Shown: positions 8,441-16,330 of the stretch, piece by piece
How positions within the stretch are numbered: the stretch's first letter is position 1
How the letters are laid out: each line of letters opens with the position of its first letter
Notes under the pieces: generated by a model
Seen by the model: only the letters and a program-made list of their open reading frames with translations
Database searches by the model: none
What the model was told of the DNA's origin: nothing
Translations under genes and position numbers: made by a program
Assembly (NCBI GenBank): GCA_021205305.1
Contig: JAJPXU010000156.1
Span: 17,926 to 80,626, forward strand
Length of the DNA: 62,701 nucleotides
Reading direction: 5' to 3'
Origin: Lachnospiraceae bacterium
GTDB taxonomy: Bacteria > Bacillota > Clostridia > Lachnospirales > Lachnospiraceae

Positions 8441-8478
8441 ACCCGTTTACGTATTCTTTAACAATGGAGGGCTGAATA

Positions 8479-9915
8479 ATGAGTATTACAGAGCAAAACT
8501 TGGCAGGCAAACGAATTGCTTCTTTGCTTGACGACAACAGTTTTGTAGAGATCGGCGGGTATGTGACAGCCAGAAGTACGGATTTCAACCTGCCGCAGAC
8601 TGAGACACCCGGCGACGGCGTGATCACTGGCTATGGTGTGATCGACGGACACCTGGTGTATGTCTACAGCCAGGATGCAGCTGTTCTTGGCGGATCAATC
8701 GGCGAGATGCACGCGAAGAAGATTGCGGGACTGTATGATCTGGCGATTAAGACAGGTGCTCCGGTGATCGGATTACTGGACAGCGCAGGTCTGCGTCTTC
8801 AGGAGGCGACCGACGCTCTGAATGCTTTTGGTGAGATCTATCAGAAGCAGGCGCTTGCGTCTGGCGTAGTACCTCAGATCACGGCAGTGTTTGGCAGATG
8901 CGGCGGCGGTATGGCGCTGATTCCGGGTCTGACTGACTTTACATTTATGGAGGGATCGAAGGCGGAGCTTTTCGTGAACTCACCGAACGCGCTTCCGGGC
9001 AATACAAAGGAGAAGTGCGATACATCTTCCGCGAAGTTCCAGAGCGAAGAGACCGGGATGATTGATTTTGTCGGCTCCGAGGATGAGATCCTGAATAACA
9101 TCCGTGCGCTGGTATGTATGCTTCCGGCGAACAATGAAGACGATCTTTCCTATGAGGAGTGCACCGATGAGCTGAACCGTGCCTGTGAGGATCTGGCGAA
9201 TGCAGCCGGCGATACTTCGATTCTGCTTTCCAATATTGCGGATAATAATCTTTTCGTAGAACTGAAAGAAGCTTATGCACCGGATATGGTGACTGGTTTC
9301 CTGCGCCTGAACGGCACGACCGTCGGCGCTGTGGCAAACCGCACGGAAGTCTATGACGAAAATGGCGAAGTGAAGGAATCCTTTGACAGTGTCATCAGTG
9401 CGCGCGGAGCAGAGAAGGCTGCGGAATTTGTTTCCTTCTGCGATGCGTTTGAGATTCCGGTTCTGACGCTGACAAACGCGACCGGCTTCAAGGCATGCAA
9501 GTGCTCTGAGAAGAAGATCGCAAAAGCGGCGGCGAAACTGACTGCGGCGTTTGCGAACGCGACTGTGCCGAAGGTAAATGTGATCATCGGCAAGGCATTT
9601 GGCAGTGCTTATGTTGTGATGAACAGCAAGGCGATCGGCGCGGATATGACTTTTGCGTGGAAAGACGCGCAGATCGGTATGATGGATGCGCAGCTTGCAG
9701 CTAAGATCATGTATGCGGATGAGGACAGTAAGGTAATCAATGAGAAGGCTGCTGAGTATGCTTCTCTGCAGTCGAGTGCGCTCTCTGCGGCAAAGAGAGG
9801 ATATGTAGATAACATCATCGAGGCCGAGGATACGAGAAAATACGTGATCGGCGCGTTTGAAATGCTCTACACGAAGAGAGAGGACGGTCCGTCCAGAAAA
9901 CATGGAACAGTATAA
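8479..9915 (+). CDS. Acyl-CoA carboxyltransferase (MmdA/PccB-like, 12S type)
   Basis: Carboxyltransferase subunit of a biotin enzyme (478 residues, crotonase-like fold). The usual acyl-CoA carboxylase beta pattern is visible: an N-terminal half with GDGVITGYGVIDG, GLLDSAGLRLQEA and GRCGGGMALIPGL, and a C-terminal half with NATGFK and GKAFGSAYVVMNSK. Relatives include methylmalonyl-CoA decarboxylase alpha and the 12S subunit of propionibacterial transcarboxylase. First gene of a five-gene operon that carries biotin carrier, OadG, OadB and OadA partners. Start has AATGGAGGG upstream. The exact CoA substrate cannot be read from sequence. Confidence 0.85.
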   Translation: MSITEQNLAGKRIASLLDDNSFVEIGGYVTARSTDFNLPQTETPGDGVITGYGVIDGHLVYVYSQDAAVLGGSIGEMHAKKIAGLYDLAIKTGAPVIGLLDSAGLRLQEATDALNAFGEIYQKQALASGVVPQITAVFGRCGGGMALIPGLTDFTFMEGSKAELFVNSPNALPGNTKEKCDTSSAKFQSEETGMIDFVGSEDEILNNIRALVCMLPANNEDDLSYEECTDELNRACEDLANAAGDTSILLSNIADNNLFVELKEAYAPDMVTGFLRLNGTTVGAVANRTEVYDENGEVKESFDSVISARGAEKAAEFVSFCDAFEIPVLTLTNATGFKACKCSEKKIAKAAAKLTAAFANATVPKVNVIIGKAFGSAYVVMNSKAIGADMTFAWKDAQIGMMDAQLAAKIMYADEDSKVINEKAAEYASLQSSALSAAKRGYVDNIIEAEDTRKYVIGAFEMLYTKREDGPSRKHGTV

Positions 9916-9929
9916 GCGAGGTGAAACAG

Positions 9930-10871
9930 ATGAAAGTTAGATTAAAAGCTATAATGCTGGCGCTTGGACTTACTGTTTCCGCTTTTTCCATGAGCGCCCT
10001 CGCGGAGGATGAGACGGATTCCGCCGCAGTGGAGACCGTTGACGAAGAAGAAACTCTGGCGAATGAGGCGGCGGAAGAAGCCACAGACGCGGCTGCCGTA
10101 GAGGAGGAGACTTCTGAGGCAGCAGAGGACGAGACTGAGGCAGAAACGGAAGGAATGACTGCGGAAGAATACTATGTGCAGTTGATCGACAATTATCTAG
10201 TTCAGGTTGACGCGTGGACAGACGAGCAGGTTGACTCTTATATGGAGAGTGAGGATTCGGTTACCGCTCTGATCGCGTACAACTGGAATACGGTAAAGTC
10301 TGAGTTGGGCAATTATGTGGAAGTGACGGAGATTACCGGTTCGGAGATGACATCGGACGGCTATGGCGGAAGCATTGAAGCGATCGCGAGCTACGATGGA
10401 GTCAGCAAGGGCGGTACTGTTACTGTCACAATGGACTATGAGTACACATATTCTTCTACCTATGGCCAGTATGTGATGACACTGACGGATCTGACCTGGG
10501 ATGTGGATTATACGCTGGGCGTTATGATGCAGAAAGCGGCGATGAATACCCTGATGGGTATCTGTATCGTATTCCTGATGCTGGCGTTCTTAAGCTTCCT
10601 GATCAGTAAGATTCATTACATTCCGGAGGCCATTGAGGCGAGAAAGAAGAAAGGCGAGCCTGCTCCGGCACCGGCTCCGGCTCCCGCCCCTGCACCAGTT
10701 GCTCCTGTTGTGGAGGAGGAAGTAAATCCGGAAGATGATCTGGAACTGGTTGCGGTGATTACGGCGGCAATTGCAGCCTACCGTGAGTCTGAGACTACAG
10801 TAAATACCGGCGACGCGTATGTCGTTCGCTCGATTAAAAAAGTAAATAACAGAAACTGGCGCAGAGCCTGA
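9930..10871 (+). CDS. OadG-like membrane subunit with extracytoplasmic domain
   Basis: Small membrane-anchor subunit of a Na+-pumping decarboxylase, enlarged to 313 residues. Order: signal peptide (to about ALA-ED, residue 25), an acidic Ala/Glu-rich segment, a folded extracytoplasmic domain of about 120 residues, one membrane helix (MGICIVFLMLAFLSFLISKI), a Pro-Ala hinge, and a C-terminal OadG signature DDLELVAVITAAIAAYRE ... VRSIKKVNNRNW. Classical OadG is under 100 residues, so the N-terminal domain is an addition. Start ATG 9930 sits seven bases after GAGGTG; a GTG at 9921 overlaps that ribosome site. Confidence 0.8.
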   Translation: MKVRLKAIMLALGLTVSAFSMSALAEDETDSAAVETVDEEETLANEAAEEATDAAAVEEETSEAAEDETEAETEGMTAEEYYVQLIDNYLVQVDAWTDEQVDSYMESEDSVTALIAYNWNTVKSELGNYVEVTEITGSEMTSDGYGGSIEAIASYDGVSKGGTVTVTMDYEYTYSSTYGQYVMTLTDLTWDVDYTLGVMMQKAAMNTLMGICIVFLMLAFLSFLISKIHYIPEAIEARKKKGEPAPAPAPAPAPAPVAPVVEEEVNPEDDLELVAVITAAIAAYRESETTVNTGDAYVVRSIKKVNNRNWRRA

Positions 10872-10887
10872 ATACAGGAGGAAAATC

Positions 10888-11274
10888 ATGAAAACTTATA
10901 CCATTACAGTAAACGGAAATGTATATGATGTGACAGTGGAAGAAGGCGAAGGAGCAGCAGTTGCGGCAGCTCCGGCAGCAGCGGCAGCTCCGAAGGCAGC
11001 TCCGGCACCGAAAGCAGCTCCAGCTCCGAAGGCAGCTCCGGCAGCGGGCGGCGCGGCAGGCTCTGTGAAAGTGACTGCTTCTGTACCAGGTAAGGTACTC
11101 AGCCTGGAAGCAAAGGTGGGCGATGCCGTAAAGAGAGGGCAGAACCTCATCATCCTGGAAGCAATGAAGATGGAGATTCCGGTCGTAGCTCCGCAGGACG
11201 GCACAGTGGCAAGCATGGATGTAGCGGTTGGCCAGTCAGTAGAGAATGGCGATGTTCTGGCTTCTCTGAACTAA
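10888..11274 (+). CDS. Biotin carboxyl carrier protein (1.3S/gamma type)
   Basis: Carries carboxybiotin between the carboxyltransferase active sites and the membrane pump. The 128-residue chain has a short N-terminal beta segment, an Ala-Pro-Lys hinge (about residues 25-55) and a biotinyl domain with EAMKMEI; Lys94 is the expected biotinylated residue. Strong ribosome site ACAGGAGGAAAATC. A Pro-Ala hinge also occurs in the OadG-like neighbour. Confidence 0.93.
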   Translation: MKTYTITVNGNVYDVTVEEGEGAAVAAAPAAAAAPKAAPAPKAAPAPKAAPAAGGAAGSVKVTASVPGKVLSLEAKVGDAVKRGQNLIILEAMKMEIPVVAPQDGTVASMDVAVGQSVENGDVLASLN

Positions 11275-11298
11275 CCCGGGTTTTGACTAATAAGGAGA

Positions 11299-11368
11299 GC
11301 CTCGCCATTTGAAATCGCTTCGCGATGGCGCGGCCTACGTCCTGCATAAAAGGCAATGCAGGACAAAT
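11299..11368 (+). repeat. Two-hairpin intergenic element, copy A
   Basis: First hairpin: ATCGC-TTC-GCGAT with a flanking CGCC/GGCG extension. Second: GTCCTGCAT (11339-11347) pairs with ATGCAGGAC (11355-11363). The core 11313-11368 shares GCGATGG-Y-GCGGCCT, TCCT and AGGACAAAT with 19571-19632, although the hairpin stems differ. It ends just before the oadB ribosome site. Confidence 0.6.
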
Positions 11369-11385
11369 ATTAGGGAGGTAATAGA

Positions 11386-12546
11386 ATGGCCTATGTTGTA
11401 AATACGTTGTCAAACTTATGGGAGCAGACCGCCTTTATGAATCTGACCGTCGGCAATTACGCGATGATCATTGTAGCGCTCTTTTTCCTGTATCTGGCAA
11501 TCGGACATGATTTTGAACCCCTGCTTCTGGTTCCGATCGCGTTTGGTATGCTGCTGGTAAATATCTATCCGGATATTATGGCAGAGCCTTATGTCGACGC
11601 GGCGGGTGTTTCCCACGCAGGCGGGCTTCTGTATTATTTCTATACGCTGGACGAGTGGAGTATTCTTCCGTCGCTGATTTTCATGGGCGTCGGGGCAATG
11701 ACAGACTTTGGTCCGCTGATTGCGAACCCGATCAGCTTCCTGCTCGGCGCAGCGGCACAGATTGGTATCTATGCTGCATATTTCTTTGCGATCCTGCTCG
11801 GCTTTAACGGAAAAGCGGCAGCAGCGATTTCCATCATTGGCGGTGCGGATGGCCCGACTTCCATCTTCCTGGCCGGTAAGCTTGGTCAGACGGAACTGAT
11901 GGGTTCCATCGCGGTGGCGGCATATACTTATATGTCTCTGGTTCCGATTATTCAGCCGCCGATTATGAAAGCGCTTACCACAAAAGAAGAGCGTAGCATT
12001 AAGATGCAGCAGCTTCGTCCGGTATCGAAGCTGGAAAAGATTCTCTTCCCGATTATCATCACGATTGTAGTGTGTCTGCTTCTGCCGACCACCGCTCCAC
12101 TGGTAGGTATGCTGATGCTTGGCAACCTCTTCCGCGAATGCGGCGTCACAAAACAGCTGCAGGAGACCGCGGCGAACGCGATGATGTACATTGTTGTAAT
12201 CCTGTTGGGAACCTCTGTAGGTGCAACTACCAGTGCGGAAGCATTCCTGAACATGGACACCATTAAGATCGTTGTTCTTGGACTGCTTGCGTTTGCGATT
12301 GGTACAGCGGCCGGCGTGCTTCTGGGCAAGCTGATGTGTAAGCTGACGCATGGCAGGATCAATCCTCTGATCGGTTCCGCTGGTGTATCCGCTGTGCCGA
12401 TGGCGGCCCGTGTGTCGCAGAAGGTCGGTGCGGAGGAAGATCCGACAAACTTCCTGCTGATGCACGCGATGGGTCCGAACGTAGCCGGTGTTATCGGTAC
12501 AGCCGTGGCGGCTGGTACCTTTATGGCGATCTATGGTGTGAAGTAG
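11386..12546 (+). CDS. oadB: Na+-translocating decarboxylase beta subunit
   Basis: Polytopic membrane subunit (386 residues) that decarboxylates carboxybiotin and couples this to Na+ export. Family hallmarks are GVGAMTDFGPLIANP, IGGADGPTSIFLAGKL, PLVGMLMLGNLFRECGV and C-terminal GPNVAGVIGTAVAAG. The ribosome site TTAGGGAGGTAAT is close to the ATG. Preceded by the structured element at 11299-11368 and followed, after a nested hairpin, by oadA. Generates sodium motive force from decarboxylation. Confidence 0.95.
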   Translation: MAYVVNTLSNLWEQTAFMNLTVGNYAMIIVALFFLYLAIGHDFEPLLLVPIAFGMLLVNIYPDIMAEPYVDAAGVSHAGGLLYYFYTLDEWSILPSLIFMGVGAMTDFGPLIANPISFLLGAAAQIGIYAAYFFAILLGFNGKAAAAISIIGGADGPTSIFLAGKLGQTELMGSIAVAAYTYMSLVPIIQPPIMKALTTKEERSIKMQQLRPVSKLEKILFPIIITIVVCLLLPTTAPLVGMLMLGNLFRECGVTKQLQETAANAMMYIVVILLGTSVGATTSAEAFLNMDTIKIVVLGLLAFAIGTAAGVLLGKLMCKLTHGRINPLIGSAGVSAVPMAARVSQKVGAEEDPTNFLLMHAMGPNVAGVIGTAVAAGTFMAIYGVK

Positions 12547-12607
12547 ATTGGCGTGACGATTCAAGGCAGCACTTTGCGTTTGCTGCGAAGTCAATGAACA
12601 GTTACGA

Positions 12608-12657
12608 TCTGTCTTATGGCTATGCTGTGGTGTGTAAAGCATAGAAGAAAAGACAGA
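12608..12657 (+). promoter_or_regulatory. Nested hairpin between oadB and oadA
   Basis: TCTGTCTT (12608-12615) pairs with AAGACAGA (12650-12657), and inside it CTATGCT (12620-12626) pairs with AGCATAG (12638-12644). No T-run follows, so an internal processing or stability element is more likely than a terminator. Confidence 0.55.
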
Positions 12658-12767
12658 ATTCCGTTTTGACGATAGAATTTGCAGGTGTGCGAAAGCGATT
12701 ATCGGAGACCTTTTGCAGGCCTGCACGGAAGGATGGGGAATTTTTACATCCGATTAGGAGGACGAAT

Positions 12768-14219
12768 ATGGCTGATAAGGCGAAAAAACCAAATAATCAA
12801 AATACAGCCGCACAACCGGCGGCGAAACCGATCAAGATTACAGAGACGATTCTGCGTGATGCGCATCAGTCTCTGATTGCGACCAGAATGTCAACGGAGC
12901 AGATGCTTCCGATCGTGGAAAAGCTTGACAAAGTTGGCTATCACTCGGTAGAATGCTGGGGCGGTGCGACATTTGACGCTTCCCTGCGTTTCCTGAAGGA
13001 GGATCCGTGGGACAGACTGCGCAAGCTTCGTGATGGCTTCAAGAACACAAAGCTGCAGATGCTGTTCCGTGGACAGAATATCCTTGGCTACCGTCCGTAT
13101 GCGGACGATGTGGTAGAGTATTTCGTACAGAAATCTGCTGCCAACGGTATTGATATCATTCGTATTTTCGACTGCCTGAACGATCTGCGCAACCTGCAGA
13201 CTGCAGTAACGGCAGCTAACAAAGAAAAGGTACACGCGCAGGTCGCGATGTCTTATACTCTTGGCAGCGCGTATACGCTGGAATACTGGGTAGACCTTGC
13301 GAAGAGAATTGAAGAGATGGGCGCGGATTCTATCTGCATCAAGGATATGGCTGGCCTGCTGCTGCCGTATCAGGCAACCGAGCTTGTGACAGCTCTGAAG
13401 GGTGCGGTGAAGATTCCGATTCAGCTGCATACCCATTATACATCCGGTGTGGCTTCCATGACTTATCTGAAAGCGGTAGAGGCAGGTGTGGATGTTATTG
13501 ATACCGCAATGTCTCCGTTCGCTCTGGGTACTTCCCAGCCGGCGACTGAGGTAATGGTAGAGACCTTTAAGGGAACCCCGTATGATACAGGCTTTGACAG
13601 CCAGCTGCTCGATGAGATTGCAGATTACTTCCGTCCGATGCGCGATGAGGCGCTCGAGAGTGGCCTCCTGAATCCGAAGAACATGGGCGTCAATATCAAG
13701 ACGCTGCTGTATCAGGTACCGGGCGGTATGCTTTCGAACCTGACCTCACAGCTGAAGGATATGCATGCAGAGGACAAGTACTACGAAGTGCTTGAAGAGG
13801 TTCCGAAGGTGCGTAAAGACCTCGGCGAGCCGCCTCTTGTAACTCCGTCTTCACAGATTGTCGGCACACAGGCCGTGATGAACATCGTCGGCGGCGAGCG
13901 CTATAAGATGGTAACCAAAGAGACAAAGGACATCTTAAGCGGCAAGTATGGAGCGACCGTGAAGCCGTTTAACGAAGAAGTGAAGAAGAAATGCATTGGC
14001 GACGCGGAAACGATTACCTGCCGTCCGGCAGATCTGATTCCGGATGAGCTGGATACCCTGCGCTCAGAGATGGCACAGTGGTCCGAGCAGGATGAGGACG
14101 TACTGAGCTACGCACTCTTCCCGCAGGTAGCGGTAGATTTCTTCAAATACAGACAGGCTCAAGAGCAAAAGGTAGATCCGACCCTGGCGGATGAGAAGAA
14201 TAAAGCGTATCCGGCATAA
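12768..14219 (+). CDS. oadA: Pyruvate/oxaloacetate carboxyltransferase (OadA/5S type) without biotin domain
   Basis: Catalyses carboxyl transfer between oxaloacetate/pyruvate and biotin. The HMGL-like TIM barrel shows TETILRDAHQSLIATRM, MLFRGQNILGYR, SICIKDMAGLL (Lys for carboxylation) and LHTHYTSG, followed by the post-catalytic domain. At 483 residues it lacks the C-terminal biotin domain of classical OadA; the separate carrier at 10888-11274 replaces it. Start 12768 follows TTAGGAGGACGAAT; the 34-codon upstream extension is not conserved. Together with the 12S-like, 1.3S-like and OadB subunits it suggests a transcarboxylase-like complex linked to a sodium pump. Confidence 0.93.
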   Translation: MADKAKKPNNQNTAAQPAAKPIKITETILRDAHQSLIATRMSTEQMLPIVEKLDKVGYHSVECWGGATFDASLRFLKEDPWDRLRKLRDGFKNTKLQMLFRGQNILGYRPYADDVVEYFVQKSAANGIDIIRIFDCLNDLRNLQTAVTAANKEKVHAQVAMSYTLGSAYTLEYWVDLAKRIEEMGADSICIKDMAGLLLPYQATELVTALKGAVKIPIQLHTHYTSGVASMTYLKAVEAGVDVIDTAMSPFALGTSQPATEVMVETFKGTPYDTGFDSQLLDEIADYFRPMRDEALESGLLNPKNMGVNIKTLLYQVPGGMLSNLTSQLKDMHAEDKYYEVLEEVPKVRKDLGEPPLVTPSSQIVGTQAVMNIVGGERYKMVTKETKDILSGKYGATVKPFNEEVKKKCIGDAETITCRPADLIPDELDTLRSEMAQWSEQDEDVLSYALFPQVAVDFFKYRQAQEQKVDPTLADEKNKAYPA

Positions 14220-14248
14220 AACGAAAGATACGATGTAAGTATTCAGGC

Positions 14249-14357
14249 AATTACACCAGTTCTGGGAGGAGTGCGGTTTGTCCTGCGGGGCATCCCGTAT
14301 CGGAGGTGTCCGGTCTCACGTTGATAATCCCGGGAACACGCTCCGGCTGGTGTAATT
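14249..14357 (+). ncRNA. Unidentified structured RNA candidate
   Basis: An 11-bp perfect closing stem, AATTACACCAG (14249-14259) with CTGGTGTAATT (14347-14357), encloses about 87 GC-rich bases that contain at least one further hairpin (CGGG-GCAT-CCCG). It lies in the 330-base gap between oadA and the nucleotidyltransferase. I compared it by eye with the small SRP RNA, 6S and common riboswitch signatures and saw no match. It could also be a long terminator structure. Confidence 0.4.
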
Positions 14358-14548
14358 TATACTATATTTTATGAGATATTTCAGAACGACATGTGGTTTT
14401 CGACCGATTATTTTGAATTTTTTTTCTATGTAATTGAACTGGAAACCGTGTGCGAGATGCCGAAGATGACATATAGCCGGAGCAGCAGGATGTCTGAGGC
14501 CTGCTGTTTTTCTGCTCTGTTATAACGGAATATGCAAAGGGAATTGTT

Positions 14549-15490
14549 ATGAGAGATACAACACTTGTAATCATGGCGGCTGGTATTGGCAGTCGATTTG
14601 GCGGAGGCGGTGTAAAACAGCTGACATCCTTTGGACCGAGCGGCGAGATTATTATGGATTATTCTATCTATGACGCGATTGAGGCGGGGTTCAATAAGGT
14701 TGTATTTGTGATTCGTCAATCGATGGAGAAAGATTTTCGGGAAATCATCGGAGACCGCATTGCCAGAAAAATACATGTGGAATATGCGTTTCAGGAACTC
14801 GAAGATATTCCGGATGGATTTACCGTACCAGAGGGCAGAGAAAAGCCATGGGGAACCGGACAGGCGATCCTCGCCTGCCGCGAGGTCGTGCATGAGCCAT
14901 TTGCTGTTATCAATGCAGATGACTATTATGGAAAAGATGCTTTTCGTAAAGTACATGATTTCCTGACCGCAGAGAAAACATCGGAACAGTCCGCTTCCGG
15001 AAAATTTCAGTTTTGCATGGCAGGATTTATCCTGAAGAATACGCTTTCAGAGCATGGCGGGGTGACCCGCGGTATCTGCCGTCTGAATGAGGACGGTGAG
15101 CTGATTGAAATCCTTGAGACGAAAGACATTATAAAGACAACGGATGGGGCAGCTGTGTATGCGGAGAACGCCAGCCTGATTCGTCTGGATCCGGATTCCC
15201 TGGTATCCATGAATTTCTGGGGATTTACCCCTGACTTTATGGATGAACTGGCAACCGGTTTTCGCGGATTTCTGGAAAATCTGCATGGAAACGAAAAAAA
15301 AGCGGAATTCCTTTTGCCGACCATCGCTGACCGATTGCTGAAAGAACACCGGGTGGATATTACAGTCCTTCCATCGAAAGATAAGTGGTTTGGCGTGACC
15401 TTCCGGGAGGATGTGCCGGTGGTGAAGAAATCCATTCAGGAGCTTGTAGATGCGGGGGCTTATCCGAGAAGTTTGTTTGCATCCATATAA
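14549..15490 (+). CDS. Sugar-1-phosphate nucleotidyltransferase-like protein
   Basis: NTP-transferase-fold protein of 313 residues. The nucleotide-binding start reads VIMAAGIGSRFGGGGVKQL, with later GPSGEIIMDYSIYDA, KPWGTGQAILACREVV and VINADDYYGKDAF, the Asp pair that binds the metal-nucleotide. Product is a nucleoside-diphosphate sugar or similar activated group; the exact sugar cannot be assigned. The gene stands alone with a modest ribosome site (AAAGGGA). No glycan genes are adjacent. Confidence 0.8.
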   Translation: MRDTTLVIMAAGIGSRFGGGGVKQLTSFGPSGEIIMDYSIYDAIEAGFNKVVFVIRQSMEKDFREIIGDRIARKIHVEYAFQELEDIPDGFTVPEGREKPWGTGQAILACREVVHEPFAVINADDYYGKDAFRKVHDFLTAEKTSEQSASGKFQFCMAGFILKNTLSEHGGVTRGICRLNEDGELIEILETKDIIKTTDGAAVYAENASLIRLDPDSLVSMNFWGFTPDFMDELATGFRGFLENLHGNEKKAEFLLPTIADRLLKEHRVDITVLPSKDKWFGVTFREDVPVVKKSIQELVDAGAYPRSLFASI

Positions 15491-15520
15491 ACAGTTTGTT
15501 GGAGACAATAAAAATTAACA

Positions 15521-15549
15521 TTGCATTTCATGAATAGATGTGTTATATT
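15521..15549 (+). promoter_or_regulatory. Promoter of the candidate antitoxin RNA
   Basis: TTGCAT (15521-15526), exactly 17 bases, TATATT (15544-15549). The predicted start near 15556 leads into GGTGCTACCG and ends at the shared terminator, giving an RNA of roughly 95 bases. Confidence 0.6.
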
Positions 15550-15555
15550 TTTAAT

Positions 15556-15649
15556 AGAAAAAGGTGCTACCGTGAAGCGTTGACGGTTGGTCTCCAGATT
15601 TATATGCGAAAAAATAACCGCTTAGTTGGTGACTGGGGCGGTTATTTTT
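15556..15649 (+). ncRNA. Candidate antisense RNA of a type I toxin-antitoxin locus
   Basis: A short RNA with no usable reading frame runs from the promoter at 15521 to the terminator at 15609-15649, converging on the small membrane peptide on the other strand. The two transcripts would overlap tail to tail. Its start, AAGGTGCTACCG (15561-15572), is repeated inverted as the start of the peptide mRNA (15845-15856). Confidence 0.5.
15609..15649. terminator. Bidirectional terminator shared by toxin mRNA and RNA
   Basis: AAAAATAACCGC pairs with GCGGTTATTTTT, and each strand has a T-run after the stem, so it can end transcripts from both sides. Confidence 0.75.
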
Positions 15650-15743
15650 CTGTTTTATTGCTCTTACTTCCAAGCGTATAGCCAAGACCAAATGAGGTCA
15701 AGCAGAGACTCAGAACTGCAATTAAGTCGCTGATTGTAAGCAT
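15642..15743 (-). CDS. 33-residue hydrophobic peptide, type I toxin-like
   Basis: The peptide starts MLTISDLIAVLSLCLTSFGL and ends with the basic tail GSKSNKTEK: one membrane-spanning segment plus a charged end, as in Fst/holin-like type I toxins. The ATG at 15743 has a very good ribosome site (AAAGGGGGAATTGCTT). Its stop codon is part of the terminator stem. A longer in-frame upstream ATG at 15842 lies next to the predicted mRNA start and has no ribosome site. Similarity to small Lachnospiraceae hydrophobic peptides is recalled, not searched. Confidence 0.6.
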   Translation of the reverse strand: MLTISDLIAVLSLCLTSFGLGYTLGSKSNKTEK

Positions 15744-15861
15744 AAGCAATTCCCCCTTTCCTTCGATGTTCCGCAAATGAGCGGATTCTATGTAATCGGG
15801 GATCACAGTTCCCCGTAACAGGGGACTAACCGCCGCTACCATCTCGATAGCACCTTGCTAT

Positions 15862-15889
15862 ATTTTACTTTACGCGACAAATTATGCAA
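15862..15889 (-). promoter_or_regulatory. Promoter of the toxin-like mRNA
   Basis: On the minus strand TTGCAT (15889-15884), 16 bases, TAAAAT (15867-15862). The mRNA would start near 15855, giving a structured leader of about 110 bases before the peptide. Confidence 0.45.
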
Positions 15890-16141
15890 ATTATTTTTTT
15901 GCATTGATCAATTAAAAAAGATTCATTGCTAACTTTTCTGTTACATATCGGTTTATTTATTAATCTAATGAATTTTCAGGATCTTCTGACGGTTCAATCG
16001 GTAAAATTTTGCTGCTTCTGACTCTATAAACCTAACGTTGGAAAAAGAGACCGGATTAAAATGTGGAAGGAAGAAACACTAGACGATAAGATCATTTCAC
16101 ATTATAAAGCTATGGAGACAAAGCAATTAAGCAGTATAAAA

Positions 16142-16215
16142 TCGGGGCAACAGGATTTGAACCTGCGACCTCGCGGCCCCCAGCCGCGCGCGCTACCAAG
16201 CTACGCCATACCCCG
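16142..16215 (-). tRNA. tRNA-Pro (anticodon GGG)
   Basis: On the minus strand the acceptor arms CGGGGTA and TGCCCCG pair, the anticodon stem CGCGG/CCGCG holds the loop CTGGGGG (anticodon GGG), and the T loop is TTCAAAT. Discriminator base A at 16142; CCA is not encoded. Bases 15890-16141 between the toxin-like locus and this tRNA show nothing further. Confidence 0.93.
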
Positions 16216-16330
16216 TGATAACATTACAAGCTATACTTTATTACGAAGAGCCATATAACAAGGCTATTTTACTAAATTCTTTTGGGTTTGTAAAGAAAAA
16301 TTTTTTCGCCTTCCTATCAGTTCTCATCTT

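Noticed and set aside
11416-12726. Minus-strand frame of 436 codons opposite oadB
   Set aside because: Shadow of the oadB coding frame; composition is His/Arg/Gln-rich and no motif is visible.
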